This document shows positions 6,230 through 7,246 of a stretch of 7,246 nucleotides of DNA, one piece after another. The stretch's first letter is position 1; the number at the start of each line of letters is the position of its first letter. Source of the DNA: Crocinitomicaceae bacterium (GTDB taxonomy: Bacteria; Bacteroidota; Bacteroidia; Flavobacteriales_D; Crocinitomicaceae). A program made the position numbers and the translations under genes. The notes below the pieces were generated by a model that did no database searches, was not told the origin of the DNA, and worked only from the letters and a program-made list of their open reading frames with translations. The stretch is from NCBI GenBank assembly GCA_015662935.1, contig DQTF01000175.1:1-7246 (forward strand). The letters run 5' to 3'.

Positions 6230-7246
6230 ATGCCTTATTTTTCTCAGAAATCCACTTCGATAAATACATCGAGCTTTTCAAAGAATGGTGATTGAATAAA
6301 CTGTATTGCAAATCACTTTCACGGGTCTTCAAAAAGTTTTCAGATAGCTCTTTTAAAGTCTTAGCAAATGACTCTTCAAATTGCTCCTTGCTAAATTTGT
6401 CTTGTATAATTTGAAAACCCTTCTCTTGAGAGGTTAACCATTTCTCTTTCGACAAATACAACTCTACCGATTTTGTTGCAAAAGCATCAAAATTTTCCTC
6501 AATATAGCCATTACAATTCTCTAGACTCATCATTGCTTCAGCACCAATAGAAGTAGTAACAACAGGAGTTCCGTTTTCCATTGCTTCCAATACTTTCCCT
6601 TTAATACCTGCTCCAAATCGAAGAGGGACTAATGAAATTCGATGAGATTGTGTTACCACTGAAGAATTCTGAACTCTTCCTTTTACTAAAAAACCATCCT
6701 TTTCATTGTTCAAATCAGTTACCTTCTGCCCTGCATATCCGCCATAAATAGAAATCGTTGCATTAGGTAATTCTTTTTTTATTCTTGGCCAAATTTCTTT
6801 CTTCAAAACTTGAACTGCATCCCAATTAGGCTCATGAAAATAATTACCAATAAACATAAACCCTTCTCTAATTTCAAAACTATTGATGTCATCTTTCTTT
6901 TTAGAAAACAGGGGTAAGTATAAAGTTCGATTTGAAGGGATTTGATAATGTTCAGTCAGTAACTCTATTTCAAAATCGGAAACAAACAAGCTTAAATCAC
7001 TTCTTTGTATAGCTGCTAATTCTCGCATTGCTATTTCAGAACGAATGTTACTTACATCCAGGTTGACTCCTTTTTTTATTGCATTTTTTCGAGCGTCGCG
7101 TAAGAAGTGTAAGTCTTCGGTATTTAATACCTTTATTGCTTTTGGAGAAATCCTTGCAACTCTCCAACCAAATTGCTCTTCTGTTGTAAATCGATCAAAA
7201 AACACCAAATCAGGTTGAAGTTTTGATACGAAATCATCAAACGAAT
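6228..7246 (-). CDS. GT4-like glycosyltransferase (5' end outside window)
   Basis: This is a GT-B fold glycosyltransferase that should move a sugar from a nucleotide-sugar donor to an acceptor, for example in surface polysaccharide synthesis; neither donor nor acceptor can be read from the sequence. The frame stays open to the window edge with no ATG in view. A TTG at 7208 could be taken as a start, but 12 further in-frame codons (ending KLQPD before LVFFDRF) continue the expected fold, so the gene is partial. Visible parts are the N-domain motif FFDRFTTEEQFGWRV (about 7162-7202), NTEDLHFLRDAR (7089-7121), the interdomain FIGNYFHEPNWDAV (6813-6854), and the donor-site segment RFGAGIKGKVLEAMENGTPVV (6558-6620). 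The first Glu of the classical EX7E motif is replaced by Ala while the second (at about 6585) is kept. It ends at the shared terminator. Confidence 0.88.
   Translation of the reverse strand, partial: SFDDFVSKLQPDLVFFDRFTTEEQFGWRVARISPKAIKVLNTEDLHFLRDARKNAIKKGVNLDVSNIRSEIAMRELAAIQRSDLSLFVSDFEIELLTEHYQIPSNRTLYLPLFSKKKDDINSFEIREGFMFIGNYFHEPNWDAVQVLKKEIWPRIKKELPNATISIYGGYAGQKVTDLNNEKDGFLVKGRVQNSSVVTQSHRISLVPLRFGAGIKGKVLEAMENGTPVVTTSIGAEAMMSLENCNGYIEENFDAFATKSVELYLSKEKWLTSQEKGFQIIQDKFSKEQFEESFAKTLKELSENFLKTRESDLQYSLFNHHSLKSSMYLSKWISEKNKA

Noticed and set aside
7206..7208. TTG as the start codon of the glycosyltransferase.
   Set aside because: The frame continues upstream to the window edge with residues that fit the family's N-terminal domain, so the gene is cut by the edge and does not start here.

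Overview
The window reads as chromosomal DNA of an AT-rich member of the Bacteroidota, most likely a Flavobacteriales relative. Three things support this: A-rich stretches rather than Shine-Dalgarno sites before the start codons, a good match to the Bacteroidota -7 promoter element (TAnnTTTG) before rsfS, and the gene order birA (divergent) / rsfS - ftsH - small DUF2007-type gene - cdsA, which is familiar from that phylum. The lineage call is inference from these features, not from a database comparison.

Layout. Positions 1-504 (minus) hold the N-terminal part of a monofunctional biotin-protein ligase, cut by the window edge. From an 83-bp divergent intergenic region starts a plus-strand operon: rsfS (ribosome silencing factor), ftsH (membrane AAA+ zinc protease), a 75-residue DUF2007-like protein, and cdsA (CDP-diacylglycerol synthase). 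The last three genes overlap one another, so their translation may be coupled. cdsA meets, tail to tail with a 4-bp overlap, a minus-strand gene for a TPR-containing membrane sensor histidine kinase with no response regulator next to it. Divergent from the kinase, across 107 bp of very AT-rich DNA, is a gene for a small exported Lys/Cys-rich protein that ends in a clear intrinsic terminator. The right end (6228-7246, minus) is most of a GT4-like glycosyltransferase whose start lies beyond the window.

How the genes fit together. The operon joins translation silencing (RsfS), membrane protein quality control (FtsH) and the committed step of phospholipid synthesis (CdsA); this is core housekeeping. 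The right half is more accessory in character. The least explained object is the exported protein with CC / C / CC cysteines and a lysine block, paired head to head with the orphan kinase. No mobile element, CRISPR array, tRNA, rRNA or riboswitch was seen, and no gene-free stretch exceeds about 110 bases. I see no convincing new multi-gene system; the kinase / Cys-rich protein pair is the best candidate for a closer look.
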